From contig NZ_VCAO01000001.1 in the NCBI RefSeq assembly GCF_005884405.1, positions 552,304 through 616,303 on the forward strand: DNA of 64,000 nucleotides, read 5' to 3'. Below, piece by piece: positions 17,528 to 27,297 of this stretch (position 1 is the first letter of the stretch; the number at the start of each line of letters is the position of its first letter). This DNA comes from Qipengyuania marisflavi. Lineage in GTDB: Bacteria; Pseudomonadota; Alphaproteobacteria; Sphingomonadales; Sphingomonadaceae. A model generated the notes under the pieces. The model made no database searches. It saw only the letters and a program-made list of their open reading frames with translations, and had not been told where the DNA came from. A program made the position numbers and the translations under genes.

Positions 17528-17730
17528 CAGAAAATATCTGCGTTCTTCTCAATCGTACTGCCCGCGTCCTCGGCAAGGCGGTAAATCACTTCCTGGCGGA
17601 TATTGACGTTGAGCTCGATCACGATCGCATCTTCGGGCGCATTGACTGTAATGCATCCGGCGAGCGCGAGCGAGGCCAACACCGGCACCGCCAACTTTCC
17701 TGTCCCGTTCAAAAGCCGTTTCCCCTGCAT
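17527..17730 (-). CDS. ynbE: YnbE family outer-membrane lipoprotein
   Basis: The 67-residue product starts MQGKRLLNGTGKLAVPV and has a lipobox LALAGC about 26 residues in. The mature part ends with IVIELNVNIRQEVIYRL, the YnbE pattern. In E. coli YnbE is the outer-membrane partner of the lipid-transport protein YdbH. I chose the ATG at 17730 because it gives a normal lipoprotein signal; an upstream in-frame start at 17781 would add a charged 17-residue leader. Confidence 0.87.
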   Translation of the reverse strand: MQGKRLLNGTGKLAVPVLASLALAGCITVNAPEDAIVIELNVNIRQEVIYRLAEDAGSTIEKNADIF

Positions 17731-17798
17731 GTCACAGGTTCTCGCAAGCCTTGCGCGGTCCGTCAATTTCTTGGCTGTCATAGGGCGTTCTCGCTTTC

Positions 17799-20700
17799 CT
17801 ACTCCTGAATGGGGGGTTCATCCGGAATGAGGTCTTCCGGGTCGATATCGGGTTCGGCTTCCTCGCCGGTGATCGAACGGCGCAGCAGGCGCTTGCCGTC
17901 ATCGGACAGCAGCCCCAGATCGCGCGGGTCACGCACGGAGGCGGGATCATACATCGCCTTTACCGATGTGATCAGCTGGTAAAACTGCGCCTTGATGTTG
18001 ATGCGGAACTGGATCGGCAGCGCGGCGAGGCGCTTGGTGATGAAATTCTGCTTGGTGCCCTCGCCCTGCTTGACCCCGTCGAAACGGACCTTGGTCACGA
18101 TTTCGCCGGTCAGCGGACCATCCATCGCCAGTGACATCTGCGTGTAATCCATGCTCTTGAGCGCATCGAATGCGAAATTGACCATGGGCGACATATCTTC
18201 ATAGGTCAGCGCCCCAACATAAGAGATATTGCCACCCGGTGGGCGCGAGATCAGCACGCCCCGATCGATGCGGCCATTGCCGCTGGTGTCGAAGATAATA
18301 GGGATCGTCCCGTCAAATGTACCATCGGCGGAGATGTTTTTCAGATCCATCTGCGCGAGGAATTCGTCCGCCTGCAGTCCGACAATCTCGAAAATATAGC
18401 TGCGCTGCTCGCTGACCCCGAAATTGAGATCGACATTACGCAGGATCAGACGTCCGCCCATAAACGGCCAGCTGCCGCCAGAAACCGCCAGCAATTGCCC
18501 GCCGCGCAATTCGAACTCGATCTCGCCACCCAGCACTTCAACGCCCGGATTGACCGAAGCGATACGGATTTTCTGGCCCGGCGCAGTGGTCATGCCCAGC
18601 AAATCGCTGAACACGATGGTGCCGCTGGCGCCCTGAACCGGGCCAAATGCTGCTGCGAAATCGAATTCGTCGCTGGTGAATTCGCCCGTGCTGGTGATTG
18701 TGCCATTGCTCGCCCAGTCGATCCGCCCGGTCCCGGTCACAGTGCCGCGCGCATTGGCGATCACGCCCAGCGCCCGCGTCGTCAGCTGGTCGGGCTGGAG
18801 CTGGCTGTCGAATTGCAGGCCCGGCACATCGAGATCGGCATAGCCTGACCCGGTCTCAAGGCTGTGGCGAATATCGGCAATGGTCACGATGCGGTCGGTG
18901 CCCGGATGGCGCAGGTCGGCGTGCGCTGTCACGATATTGTCGATCAGCGTCAGCGTCCCGTCACGCGCCTCCAGCGGCTCGAAACGGTCGGGCTCCTCAC
19001 GATCAAGCAAGCGGAATGCGCCATCGGTCAGCGCGACCTTGCCGCGGGTGTAGTCCCAATTGCCGCTGGCATTGCGAATATCGAGCGGGATTGCCGCCAG
19101 CGTGACTTCGGCATCATCGAAACTGCCCGCAATATTGTCGCCCAACCGCGCGGTGAGGTCGGAAATGCGGAACCGGCTGGCAGTGGCCTTCGGGCCAAGC
19201 GCAATATCCACAGCACGCGCCTTCATGACGCCGGGATAGGCAAAGCCGACCGGCCCGCTCGACAGCGTGATCGGAGTTTCGCCAAGATAACCCGCCAGAT
19301 CGAGCGACGGCGCGCCAGCAGCGATTTTCAGCCCGCCACTGCCATATTGCAAGATCGGGCGTCCCGATGCCGGGCACAGCGTCAGCCCGCGTTTTTCGAA
19401 CCGCAAATTGGCCAGTTCCAGCCGGTCAAAGGCGATGGCGGTGCATTTGGTCCACAGCGCCAATTCGCCGCCCGGCGTCCAGCGCCCGCTTACGGGAACG
19501 CGCAGACCGCGCGCTGCCCCGCCGGGCAATGGTCCGCTGGACTCGACACGGCCTGAAAAGCCCAATGCGCCGCCAGCCCCCTGCGCCACCGTCATTTGCG
19601 GAATTGCAAGCGAGGAACCGCCTGCCGTGTAAGGCGCCATCGCCAGGCGGAAAGCGCTGTCGCCGGACGCGCTGCGTTCCATCCGGCCATTGATTTTCGG
19701 GATGCCGGGGCCGCCAGTAGCGATATTCCCGGCGATGCGCGCAGGTGCGTTGCCTTCGCTGGTGAGTTCCACGCGCGACAGCGTCAGAATGCGGGCGCCG
19801 CTGCCACCGCGCAATTCGGCGCGGGGGGCGAGCAGGCTCAGCGCGTCGCCGGTTTTGCGCAACCGCACATCGGCTTCCAACGCACTGCCGCGGGTTTCTT
19901 GCTGCAAGGCCGCCGCGATCTGGCTGACGATTGGTGCAACCAGGGTGCCCTGCCCGCTGCGCGACAAGGAATTGATCGATGCCACCAGCTGAGGGCCAAG
20001 CCGCAAGCCATTGCCCTCGATCGCGCTCTCGACCTCGATCCGTTCAAACCCGTCACGCCCGCGAAGCACGCCCTCGGCGGTCATCACTGCGGCCAGTGCC
20101 TGCGGTGTCTCTACGCTGCGCGCAGCAAGCGTGTAGCGTGCCGTGACCAACGCATCGCGCATCTGCGCGCGCACCGTTCCGCGCAGCGCCCCGGCCTTGT
20201 TGTCGCCATAGCGCATCGCGCCGCCGTCGATCCGCGCTACCAAAGCAGGATTGGCAAGCTCGGCATTCGCGCTGGCTTCCATCTCCATGTCGAAATCGGC
20301 AAGCTGGATGCCTTGCTCCTTGCAAGTCAGCGCGCCCAGCCGCAGCGGCCCGGTAAATTTCGGTTTCCCGTCACTGGTCGATACTTTGCCATAAGCCGTC
20401 ACACGCTCAGCGGCGCAATCGGCGAAGGCCAGCGCAGGCGCATTGGCGGCGATGATCCCGGCAAAACCGTCCCGCAGCAGCCCGGCACCTGCCAGCTTCA
20501 AGCCGACAGGTCCGAAATCCGTATCGATCAGCCCGCGCCCGTCGCGGATCGCCAGATTGATTGCGGGCAGCCCCGGCGGGCCGCCGCTGTCGGCAAAAAT
20601 CACCTTGTCGAGCGAGCCGAAGCTGAGCTGCCCATTGCGATAGCGGCCATAGAGGCGCGGCTCGACCAGCGTGACCTTGTCAATCGAGGGCACGCCGAAG

Positions 20701-21023
20701 CGGTGCCGCAGCCGCACGATCACACGCTTGGCAGTGAAGTCCGGAGCATCGGCAGAGCCAATTTGCACATCTGACAGGATTTGCGTGCGTGGGCCAATCC
20801 GCTGGATCTGGTAAGTTGCGGGGAGGTCGTATGCTTCGAGCTGGTCGGCGACGAAATCGTCAGCGATGCTCTCACGCGTGAACCAGGCAAAGGCCAGCAA
20901 TCCCGCCAGCACCAACGCCAACACGCCGGGCACCAGCCAGCGCTTGCGGCGCCAGCGCGAACGGGCGGAGCGATATTCGCCCTCGTCCACACCATCTGGT
21001 TCGTTCGTGACCCCGTCCATCAT
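17799..21023 (-). CDS. ydbH: YdbH-type AsmA-like intermembrane lipid transport protein
   Basis: The 1074-residue product starts MMDGVTNEPDGVD and has one N-terminal membrane anchor (WLVPGVLALVLAGLLAFAWF). A very long beta-rich periplasmic region follows, whose C-terminal portion (GGQLLAVSGGSWPFMGGRLIL, FEIVGLQADEFLAQMDLKNISADGTFDGTIPI) fits YdbH/DUF3971-like proteins. Such proteins form a groove that bridges the two membranes for phospholipid movement, with YhdP and TamB as relatives. The ATG at 21023 is preferred; the open frame continues to 21272 but that part overlaps radC. It is divergent from radC. Confidence 0.9.
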   Translation of the reverse strand: MMDGVTNEPDGVDEGEYRSARSRWRRKRWLVPGVLALVLAGLLAFAWFTRESIADDFVADQLEAYDLPATYQIQRIGPRTQILSDVQIGSADAPDFTAKRVIVRLRHRFGVPSIDKVTLVEPRLYGRYRNGQLSFGSLDKVIFADSGGPPGLPAINLAIRDGRGLIDTDFGPVGLKLAGAGLLRDGFAGIIAANAPALAFADCAAERVTAYGKVSTSDGKPKFTGPLRLGALTCKEQGIQLADFDMEMEASANAELANPALVARIDGGAMRYGDNKAGALRGTVRAQMRDALVTARYTLAARSVETPQALAAVMTAEGVLRGRDGFERIEVESAIEGNGLRLGPQLVASINSLSRSGQGTLVAPIVSQIAAALQQETRGSALEADVRLRKTGDALSLLAPRAELRGGSGARILTLSRVELTSEGNAPARIAGNIATGGPGIPKINGRMERSASGDSAFRLAMAPYTAGGSSLAIPQMTVAQGAGGALGFSGRVESSGPLPGGAARGLRVPVSGRWTPGGELALWTKCTAIAFDRLELANLRFEKRGLTLCPASGRPILQYGSGGLKIAAGAPSLDLAGYLGETPITLSSGPVGFAYPGVMKARAVDIALGPKATASRFRISDLTARLGDNIAGSFDDAEVTLAAIPLDIRNASGNWDYTRGKVALTDGAFRLLDREEPDRFEPLEARDGTLTLIDNIVTAHADLRHPGTDRIVTIADIRHSLETGSGYADLDVPGLQFDSQLQPDQLTTRALGVIANARGTVTGTGRIDWASNGTITSTGEFTSDEFDFAAAFGPVQGASGTIVFSDLLGMTTAPGQKIRIASVNPGVEVLGGEIEFELRGGQLLAVSGGSWPFMGGRLILRNVDLNFGVSEQRSYIFEIVGLQADEFLAQMDLKNISADGTFDGTIPIIFDTSGNGRIDRGVLISRPPGGNISYVGALTYEDMSPMVNFAFDALKSMDYTQMSLAMDGPLTGEIVTKVRFDGVKQGEGTKQNFITKRLAALPIQFRINIKAQFYQLITSVKAMYDPASVRDPRDLGLLSDDGKRLLRRSITGEEAEPDIDPEDLIPDEPPIQE

Positions 21024-21079
21024 CCAACACTTGTGCGAATTGCAATGCAAAGGCAATGCAATGCCTTGGAACCCACCTA

Positions 21080-21790
21080 ATGGGGATTTGGTTGCCACAG
21101 CCTGACAAAAACCCGCTCGCCCATTCCGGCGCGGGCCATCGCGAGCGTTTGCGCCACCGCCTGCTGACCGGCGGCGCGGAGGCACTGGCCGATTATGAGC
21201 TGCTGGAATTCCTGCTCTTCGCCGGAATGCGGCAAGGCGATACCAAGCCGATTGCCAAGGCGCTGATTGCACATTTCGGCTCGCTTGCCGCGGTTCTGAA
21301 TGCTGAGCCTGATGCTTTGATGCAGGTTAAGGGCATGGGCGAAGCGGGTGCAGCGGCGCTGAAAAGCGTGGCGCTGGCGGCCCGGCGGATGGCGCGCGGG
21401 GCGGTGGAGGACAAACCTGTTCTGGGCAGCTGGCAGGCACTAATCGACTATCTGACCATCGATATGGGGCATCTGACGCGCGAACGGGTGCGTGTGCTGT
21501 ATCTGGATGCGCGCAACCGGCTGATCGACGACCATCACGTGGGGGATGGCTCCATCGACGAGGCGGCGATCCACCCGCGCGAGGTCATCCGCAAAGCTTT
21601 CGATCTGGGCGCGACTGCGCTGATTCTGGTGCACAACCACCCCAGCGGCAACCCCGAACCCAGCCGCGCCGATATCGCCATCACCAAGCGAATTGCCGAG
21701 GCTGGCCGTTTGCTGGATGTCACTGTTCACGATCACGTGATCGTTGGGCGTGGCAGCCATGTGTCGCTGCGGGCCAAGGGGCTGATCTAA
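21080..21790 (+). CDS. radC: RadC family protein (JAB/MPN domain)
   Basis: The 236-residue product has an N-terminal helix-hairpin-helix-like segment (GMRQGDTKPIAKAL, VKGMGEAGAAALKS) and a C-terminal JAMM metalloprotease-fold motif, HNHPSGNPEPSRAD, with His175, His177 and Asp188. RadC proteins are widespread and their cellular role is unsettled despite the historic DNA-repair name. The ATG at 21080 is favoured; one at 21056 is also possible. Confidence 0.93.
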   Translation: MGIWLPQPDKNPLAHSGAGHRERLRHRLLTGGAEALADYELLEFLLFAGMRQGDTKPIAKALIAHFGSLAAVLNAEPDALMQVKGMGEAGAAALKSVALAARRMARGAVEDKPVLGSWQALIDYLTIDMGHLTRERVRVLYLDARNRLIDDHHVGDGSIDEAAIHPREVIRKAFDLGATALILVHNHPSGNPEPSRADIAITKRIAEAGRLLDVTVHDHVIVGRGSHVSLRAKGLI

Positions 21791-21821
21791 CCCCCGCCCC
21801 AATCCTCCCGGCCCAGATCGG

Positions 21822-24641
21822 TCACATTTTCGGCTTCACCCCGTGACGGGCATAGCGATCGGCAAGCTCGGGAGAAATGCGCAGCGCCGTTTCAATCTCG
21901 CGCTTGCCCTTTGCGTCGCCCTGTTCGAGCAGGATGATCCCGCGCAAATAGCGCGATGCCGAAAGTCCGGGAGACAAAGCCAGCGCGGCATCAAGATCCG
22001 CAATCGCAGCAGCCGCATCGCCCAGCCGGTAACGCACCATCGCGCGGCTATCGAGCGCGGCAGCAGTACTGCCGCCTGAATTCTCGACAGCGCGCGTGCA
22101 GCGTTCCAGCGCATCTTCCAGCGCCACTCCGAACAATCCGCGGAACCAGCAATCGGAATTCAGCAGCGAGGCGTCTTGCGGCTTGGCGGCAACCTCATCC
22201 TCAAGCAGTTCGATGGCCGCAGAAGTGTCGCCGCTCAATCCGGCGACAGTGGCATAGCTGTCAGCATAGCCAGCCCGCTCTTCATCACCGACGACCAGTT
22301 CTTCGAGCAGATCCATCGCCTCGTCAGTGCGGCCGGAATAGGCCATCATTTGCGCCAGCTGGAACGCAGTATCGTTCTCTGGCTCAAGGTCATAAGAGGC
22401 TGAAATATCGGCAATCGCAGCCTCATTGCGGCCCAGCGATTCCAGCACCGACGCGCGCCACAGATAAAGGCCTGAGGACGGGACTTCATCCAGCAGCTTG
22501 TTGAAATCGGCCAGTGCCGCCTCGCGCTCATAAATTCGCGACAGGAAATACGCCCGTTGCTTGAGCGGCTGCTGATCGTCGGCATCGGCAAAATCGATGG
22601 CCTTGGCAAAGGCGTCCAGCACCGGCTTGGTACGTTTCCGCAAATCCTTGGGCGCAAGGTCCCAGCGCAGCGGAATATCAACCGGGGCAACCAACCGCGC
22701 CGGAGTAGCGGCCAATCGCCGCGCAGCCCGCTTCACCTCTGGCAATTCTGCCGGAGCGATTTCGCCAAGCAGATTAATTACCTCGGCCCGCGACATCAGC
22801 CTGTTGCCGACCAGCTTGGAATAGCCGGTCAGTTTCACATTACCAAAACCGCCCGCAACTTCGGTTTTTCCGGTCAGCGTAAAGCCATCGACATCCTTGG
22901 GCAGGACAACGACACCCTTTACCAGATTGCGTCCCGGACCCTGGGTGCTGACAGGAATTTCGCGCCAGTCACGCCGTGCGCGGTCGGCTGAAAATTGCAA
23001 GTCGCTGCCACTGTCGTTTTCAAGAACGTAACGGCCATCTTCCCAGCTGAATTCGCTGTCGCTGACCCCTTTGATGACAATCGACGCCGCTCCTGCGTCC
23101 TCGTCATAATCAATGGACACCGAACTTACGACGCTCATCCCATCCCCACCAGAGGTGATCGACTTGGCAATGTTGCGCAGTGCTTCGTCATCATCGGCAG
23201 CGGCGACCTGACGCAGCGAGGCGCCTCTGGGACCATAAATTTTCATGCCGAGCGTCATCAGGCCCGCCAGATCGACACCCGCAGAGTAATCCGCTTCAAG
23301 CTCCATCACCATATCGGGATAAGGCTGCTCGCGCTGGGTCATGGGGACCAGATCCGAACCCGCAGCAGTCAGCGGCAAGGCGTGATAGAACGCCGGAACC
23401 TCGCCCAGATTGGTAATCCGCGTGGCGGCGCTGGTGCCGTCGAGCCAGTAATCGACCCCGCCGATTTGCGCGCGCACGATCATGTGATCGAAATTGCCCG
23501 GGACCGGCAGCAATTCGGGCAAGGCATCGCCGCCCTTGGTGGTCACCAGAACCGGGACAGCTGCAATTCCCATCTCGCGCAGCAGCGACAGCAGCAGGAC
23601 CGATTTGGCCTTGCAATCGCCATAGCGTTTTTCCCAAGTCTCGTCGGCGTCCTGCGGCAGGTAATTGCCGCCATCCAGACCGTTCAGCAAATAGCTGACA
23701 TCATCCTGCACCAGCCGGATCGCACGGGCAGCGCGTTCAAGCGGATCGGACGTCGCCCGCATGATCTTTGCAGCTTCGGTCTTGACGTCGCTGCCCTGGG
23801 ACAATGTTGCCGCGGCATCGTAATGCGGGTGCATCGTGCGCGAAAGTTCCTGCCAATCGGCATAGGTGCCCACGCGCAGCATCGGCGTGCGCAGGAAGCG
23901 CGAGGGTGCATCCTTGGGCATTTCCTTGGCCTTGGCGAGCGGCAAGGTGACTTCGATGCGGCGGTAGCCGTTGACCAGTTCCGGCGCTTCGACCCCGGCA
24001 CGCTCTTCAGCGCGCCAGAACACGTCTTCACCTTCGGGCCAGCTGACGATAGCGCGCGAGAAACCCACCCGCCACGGATCGGACGGCAGATATTGCAGCG
24101 CCTGCATTTCCGAGCCCAGCGCCTGATCGGCAATGGTCGTGCTGTGCGTGACGCGCAGGACGTCGCCAATTTTCAGGCCGGGCACGGCAAGTGTCGCGGT
24201 CAGCCGTCCGTCTAGCAGACGGTTCTCAAGCCCTTCCTCACGGCGCAGCACATCGAATTGCTCCCCGGCGGCGAGCAGATCAATCGTCTCGTCACCACGC
24301 AGGATTTCGATACGGTGGATGGTCAGATCGCCTTTGTCGGGCAGCCAATTGACCGTCACCGTGCCCGCTTCCATGAGCGAATCGGGATCATCGAGGCGGA
24401 TCGCCGTGTCTTCGTAAGTGGAGACCACGCCATTTTCGAGCCGGTGCTGCCAATCATACAGCAGGTCAGCGGGTCCGTCCTTGACATCGCTTTTGGTAAG
24501 CTTCGCCGGCTCAACCCAGCTCGGCGGACTGCCATACAGAACAGTATCGCCAGCAACCGCCGGGTTTGCCCACAGGGCCAACATTGAAATGCCAATGGCG
24601 AAGGCCGGTACCGAGATACGCTTTGTAATTTTATCGCTCAT
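21822..24641 (-). CDS. Secreted DUF3857 / transglutaminase-like / TPR protein
   Basis: The 939-residue product has a signal peptide ending ANPAVAG. Residues of about 60-240 match the DUF3857 beta-sandwich. A transglutaminase-like core follows, with Cys343 in RYGDCKAKSVLL, His386 in FDHMIV and Asp401 in YWLDGT, so the catalytic triad appears intact. The C-terminal third is made of TPR-like helices (ASVLESLGRNEAAIADISAS, DSRAMVRYRLGDAAAAIADL). Proteins of this design are common in Bacteroidetes and Sphingomonadales, and their substrates are unknown. It converges with radC across 31 bases. Confidence 0.9.
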   Translation of the reverse strand: MSDKITKRISVPAFAIGISMLALWANPAVAGDTVLYGSPPSWVEPAKLTKSDVKDGPADLLYDWQHRLENGVVSTYEDTAIRLDDPDSLMEAGTVTVNWLPDKGDLTIHRIEILRGDETIDLLAAGEQFDVLRREEGLENRLLDGRLTATLAVPGLKIGDVLRVTHSTTIADQALGSEMQALQYLPSDPWRVGFSRAIVSWPEGEDVFWRAEERAGVEAPELVNGYRRIEVTLPLAKAKEMPKDAPSRFLRTPMLRVGTYADWQELSRTMHPHYDAAATLSQGSDVKTEAAKIMRATSDPLERAARAIRLVQDDVSYLLNGLDGGNYLPQDADETWEKRYGDCKAKSVLLLSLLREMGIAAVPVLVTTKGGDALPELLPVPGNFDHMIVRAQIGGVDYWLDGTSAATRITNLGEVPAFYHALPLTAAGSDLVPMTQREQPYPDMVMELEADYSAGVDLAGLMTLGMKIYGPRGASLRQVAAADDDEALRNIAKSITSGGDGMSVVSSVSIDYDEDAGAASIVIKGVSDSEFSWEDGRYVLENDSGSDLQFSADRARRDWREIPVSTQGPGRNLVKGVVVLPKDVDGFTLTGKTEVAGGFGNVKLTGYSKLVGNRLMSRAEVINLLGEIAPAELPEVKRAARRLAATPARLVAPVDIPLRWDLAPKDLRKRTKPVLDAFAKAIDFADADDQQPLKQRAYFLSRIYEREAALADFNKLLDEVPSSGLYLWRASVLESLGRNEAAIADISASYDLEPENDTAFQLAQMMAYSGRTDEAMDLLEELVVGDEERAGYADSYATVAGLSGDTSAAIELLEDEVAAKPQDASLLNSDCWFRGLFGVALEDALERCTRAVENSGGSTAAALDSRAMVRYRLGDAAAAIADLDAALALSPGLSASRYLRGIILLEQGDAKGKREIETALRISPELADRYARHGVKPKM

Positions 24642-24799
24642 AAGGAACAGCTTATCGCAGCTTCGTCCAGTGAGCTATGACATTTGCGACAATAGCCGAA
24701 TTTAGACCGCGCCCAGCCTGCATGGTTGCAACTTTGCCGCAGCTTGCCTAGCGGCGCGGGCACACCTTGCCCTGCCGCTTTTCGCCGGAGTCCCCGAAC

Positions 24800-26119
24800 A
24801 TGGTCCCCCGCTACGCCCGCCCCGAAATGACCGCCCTGTGGGAACCGGAAGCGAAATATCGCATCTGGTTCGAGATCGAAGCGCACGCCACTGAAAAGCT
24901 TGGCGAGCTGGGCGTCGTACCGAAAAGCGCCGCCAAGGCGCTGTGGGACTGGTGGGCGACCAATCCAAAAATCGATGTCGATGCCATCGACGCGATTGAA
25001 GCTGTGACCAAGCATGACGTGATCGCCTTCCTGACGTGGGTGGCGGAGAATGTCGGCGAGCAGGCACGCTTCATGCATCAGGGCATGACCAGCTCCGATG
25101 TGCTGGACACCACGCTGGCGGTTCAACTGGCGCGCGCCAGCGATTTGCTGCTTGCCGATCTCGACGCATTGTTGGCAGCGATCAAACGCCGTGCGGAAGA
25201 GCACAAATACACGCCCACCATTGGCCGCAGCCACGGCATCCATGCCGAGCCGGTAACTTTCGGACTGAAGCTGGCGCAGGCCTACGCCGAGTTCGACCGG
25301 TGCAAGACCCGCCTGCTGGCTGCACGCGCAGAAATCGCGACCTGCGCAATTTCTGGCGCGGTCGGTACTTTTGCCAATATTGCCCCTGAGGTTGAGGCCC
25401 ACGTCGCCGAAAAGCTCGGCCTGACAATTGAGCCTGTCTCGACCCAGGTCATCCCGCGTGACCGCCACGCCATGTATTTCGCCACGCTGGCAGTGATCGC
25501 CGGGTGCATCGAGCGGGTCGCTGTCGAAGTGCGCCACCTCCAGCGCACCGAGGTGCTGGAAGCTGAGGAATATTTCTCCCCCGGGCAAAAGGGTTCGAGC
25601 GCGATGCCGCACAAACGCAACCCGATCCTGACCGAAAACCTGACCGGTCAGGCGCGCATGATCCGCGCCTATGCTATGCCCGCGCTGGAGAATGTGGCGC
25701 TGTGGCATGAACGCGATATCTCGCATTCTTCTGTCGAGCGTTTCATCGGCCCCGATGCGACTGTCACACTCGACTTTGCATTGGCGCGGCTGACCGGCGT
25801 GGTCGACAAACTGCTGATCTATCCCGACCGCATGAAGGCGAACATGGACCGCATGGGCGGCCTGATCCATTCACAGCGGGTGTTACTGGCACTGACTCAG
25901 AACGGGGTGAGCCGCGAGGACGCCTATCGGCTGGTCCAGCGCAACGCCATGAAGGTGTGGGAATCGGATGGCCGCATGATGCTGCTCGATTTGCTGAAAC
26001 AGGACGCGGAAGTGACCGCCGCGCTGTCTGATGCCGAACTGGAAGACCGCTTCGATCTCGAATATCACTTCAAGCACGTCGACACGATCTTCGCCCGCGT
26101 ATTCGGCAACCCGCGCTAG
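24800..26119 (+). CDS. purB: Adenylosuccinate lyase
   Basis: The 439-residue enzyme acts twice in purine synthesis, cleaving SAICAR and adenylosuccinate. It starts MVPRYARPEMTALWEPEAKY and carries TSSDVLDT, GRSHGIHAEPVTFG and the fumarase-superfamily signature GSSAMPHKRNP. The ATG at 24800 fits homologues; the frame is open from 24767. Confidence 0.98.
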   Translation: MVPRYARPEMTALWEPEAKYRIWFEIEAHATEKLGELGVVPKSAAKALWDWWATNPKIDVDAIDAIEAVTKHDVIAFLTWVAENVGEQARFMHQGMTSSDVLDTTLAVQLARASDLLLADLDALLAAIKRRAEEHKYTPTIGRSHGIHAEPVTFGLKLAQAYAEFDRCKTRLLAARAEIATCAISGAVGTFANIAPEVEAHVAEKLGLTIEPVSTQVIPRDRHAMYFATLAVIAGCIERVAVEVRHLQRTEVLEAEEYFSPGQKGSSAMPHKRNPILTENLTGQARMIRAYAMPALENVALWHERDISHSSVERFIGPDATVTLDFALARLTGVVDKLLIYPDRMKANMDRMGGLIHSQRVLLALTQNGVSREDAYRLVQRNAMKVWESDGRMMLLDLLKQDAEVTAALSDAELEDRFDLEYHFKHVDTIFARVFGNPR

Positions 26120-26176
26120 ACGCAGCGCGTTTGCGCGCCTAGCAAGTCAGGACAGACAACAGGGGAAACGCACCAA

Positions 26177-26554
26177 ATGCAGATCGTCCGCACAATCTTA
26201 TGGGCCGTGTTGCTGTTCGCCCTGGTGGCATTCTCGTTCTTCAACTGGAAACCGGTCGAAGTGCAGATCTGGTCGGATCTGGTACTGGAAACCAAACTGC
26301 CCGCGTTGGTCGTGGTCGCCTTCCTGCTGGGGCTGGTCCCGATGTGGCTGCTGCACCGCGGCAGCAAGTGGCGCCTGACGCGGCGCATCACCGCGCTGGA
26401 AACCGCCACCACCAAGATGAGCGCGCCCGCCGCCAGCAAGCCGGTTACCCCCGGCACCGCTACGGAAACCCCGCCACCAGCACCGGTATCGCCGCGCGAT
26501 CTGCCGCCTGAGCCGGCCAATCCTATCGATCCGGAACCTACCCGGCCCCTATGA
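26177..26554 (+). CDS. LapA family (DUF1049) membrane protein
   Basis: The 125-residue product has two membrane helices (ILWAVLLFALVAFSFFNW and LPALVVVAFLLGLVPMWLL) around the LapA/DUF1049 core, then a Pro/Thr/Ala-rich tail. In E. coli the related LapA works with LapB in lipopolysaccharide control; no lapB is seen here. The TGA overlaps pyrF as ATGA. Confidence 0.85.
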   Translation: MQIVRTILWAVLLFALVAFSFFNWKPVEVQIWSDLVLETKLPALVVVAFLLGLVPMWLLHRGSKWRLTRRITALETATTKMSAPAASKPVTPGTATETPPPAPVSPRDLPPEPANPIDPEPTRPL

Positions 26555-27225
26555 CCAATCCGATTTATCTCGCAATCGACGTGCCCCACCTTCGTGACGG
26601 GCTGGCGCTGGCAGAGAAGGCCAGGGCGCACATTGGCGGGATAAAGCTGGGTCTCGAATTCTTCTGTGCCCACGGCGCGCACGGGGTTCACATGATTGGC
26701 CAGCTGGGACTGCCGATTTTCCTCGACCTCAAGCTTTACGACATTCCCAATACCGTGGCCGCTGCGATGCAGGCGATCCATGTGCTGGAACCGGCGATTG
26801 TCACCGTTCACGCCAGCGGTGGCCGCGCGATGCTGGAAGACGCCAAGGCCGCTGCGGCAGAACACACCAAGGTGGTCGGCGTTACCATGCTGACCAGTAT
26901 GGATGACCGCGACCTGGAGCGTACCGGGATCAAGGGAACCGCGCATGACCATGTGATGCGGCTGGCCGAATTGTCGAAGGATGCCGGGCTGGATGGGATC
27001 GTTTGCTCGGGTCACGAGGTAAAGGCCGTGCACAAGCAATGGCGCGACGGTTTCTTCGTCGTGCCGGGCCTGCGCCCTGCGGGCAGTGCGGCAGGCGACC
27101 AGAAGCGCGTTGTCACTCCGCGTCAGGCACGCGATGACGGGGCCAGCGTGCTGGTTATCGGCCGCCCGATCAGCCGCGCCGAGGATCCAGCCGCCGCCGC
27201 GCGCGCGATCGAGGGAACGCTCTGA
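26551..27225 (+). CDS. pyrF: Orotidine 5'-phosphate decarboxylase
   Basis: The 224-residue enzyme converts OMP to UMP. It starts MTNPIYLAIDVPHLRDG and has the catalytic DLKLYDIPNTV motif and the phosphate-binding VIGRPISRAEDP. It is translationally coupled to the LapA-like gene. Confidence 0.97.
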   Translation: MTNPIYLAIDVPHLRDGLALAEKARAHIGGIKLGLEFFCAHGAHGVHMIGQLGLPIFLDLKLYDIPNTVAAAMQAIHVLEPAIVTVHASGGRAMLEDAKAAAAEHTKVVGVTMLTSMDDRDLERTGIKGTAHDHVMRLAELSKDAGLDGIVCSGHEVKAVHKQWRDGFFVVPGLRPAGSAAGDQKRVVTPRQARDDGASVLVIGRPISRAEDPAAAARAIEGTL

Positions 27226-27297
27226 CACCGCGCCAATGCGGCGGAACGATTGCCGCCGCTTGCGGGTTTTGAAATCCTGACATCTGGAGAAATCACT

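Noticed and set aside
19596-20774. 392-codon open frame antisense to ydbH
   Set aside because: Shadow frame with Arg/Gln-rich composition typical of antisense translation.
21024-21272. N-terminal extension of YdbH
   Set aside because: It would overlap the radC coding region and lies before the membrane anchor without family similarity.
24638-25870. 410-codon open frame antisense to purB
   Set aside because: Shadow of purB with no ribosome site or motif.
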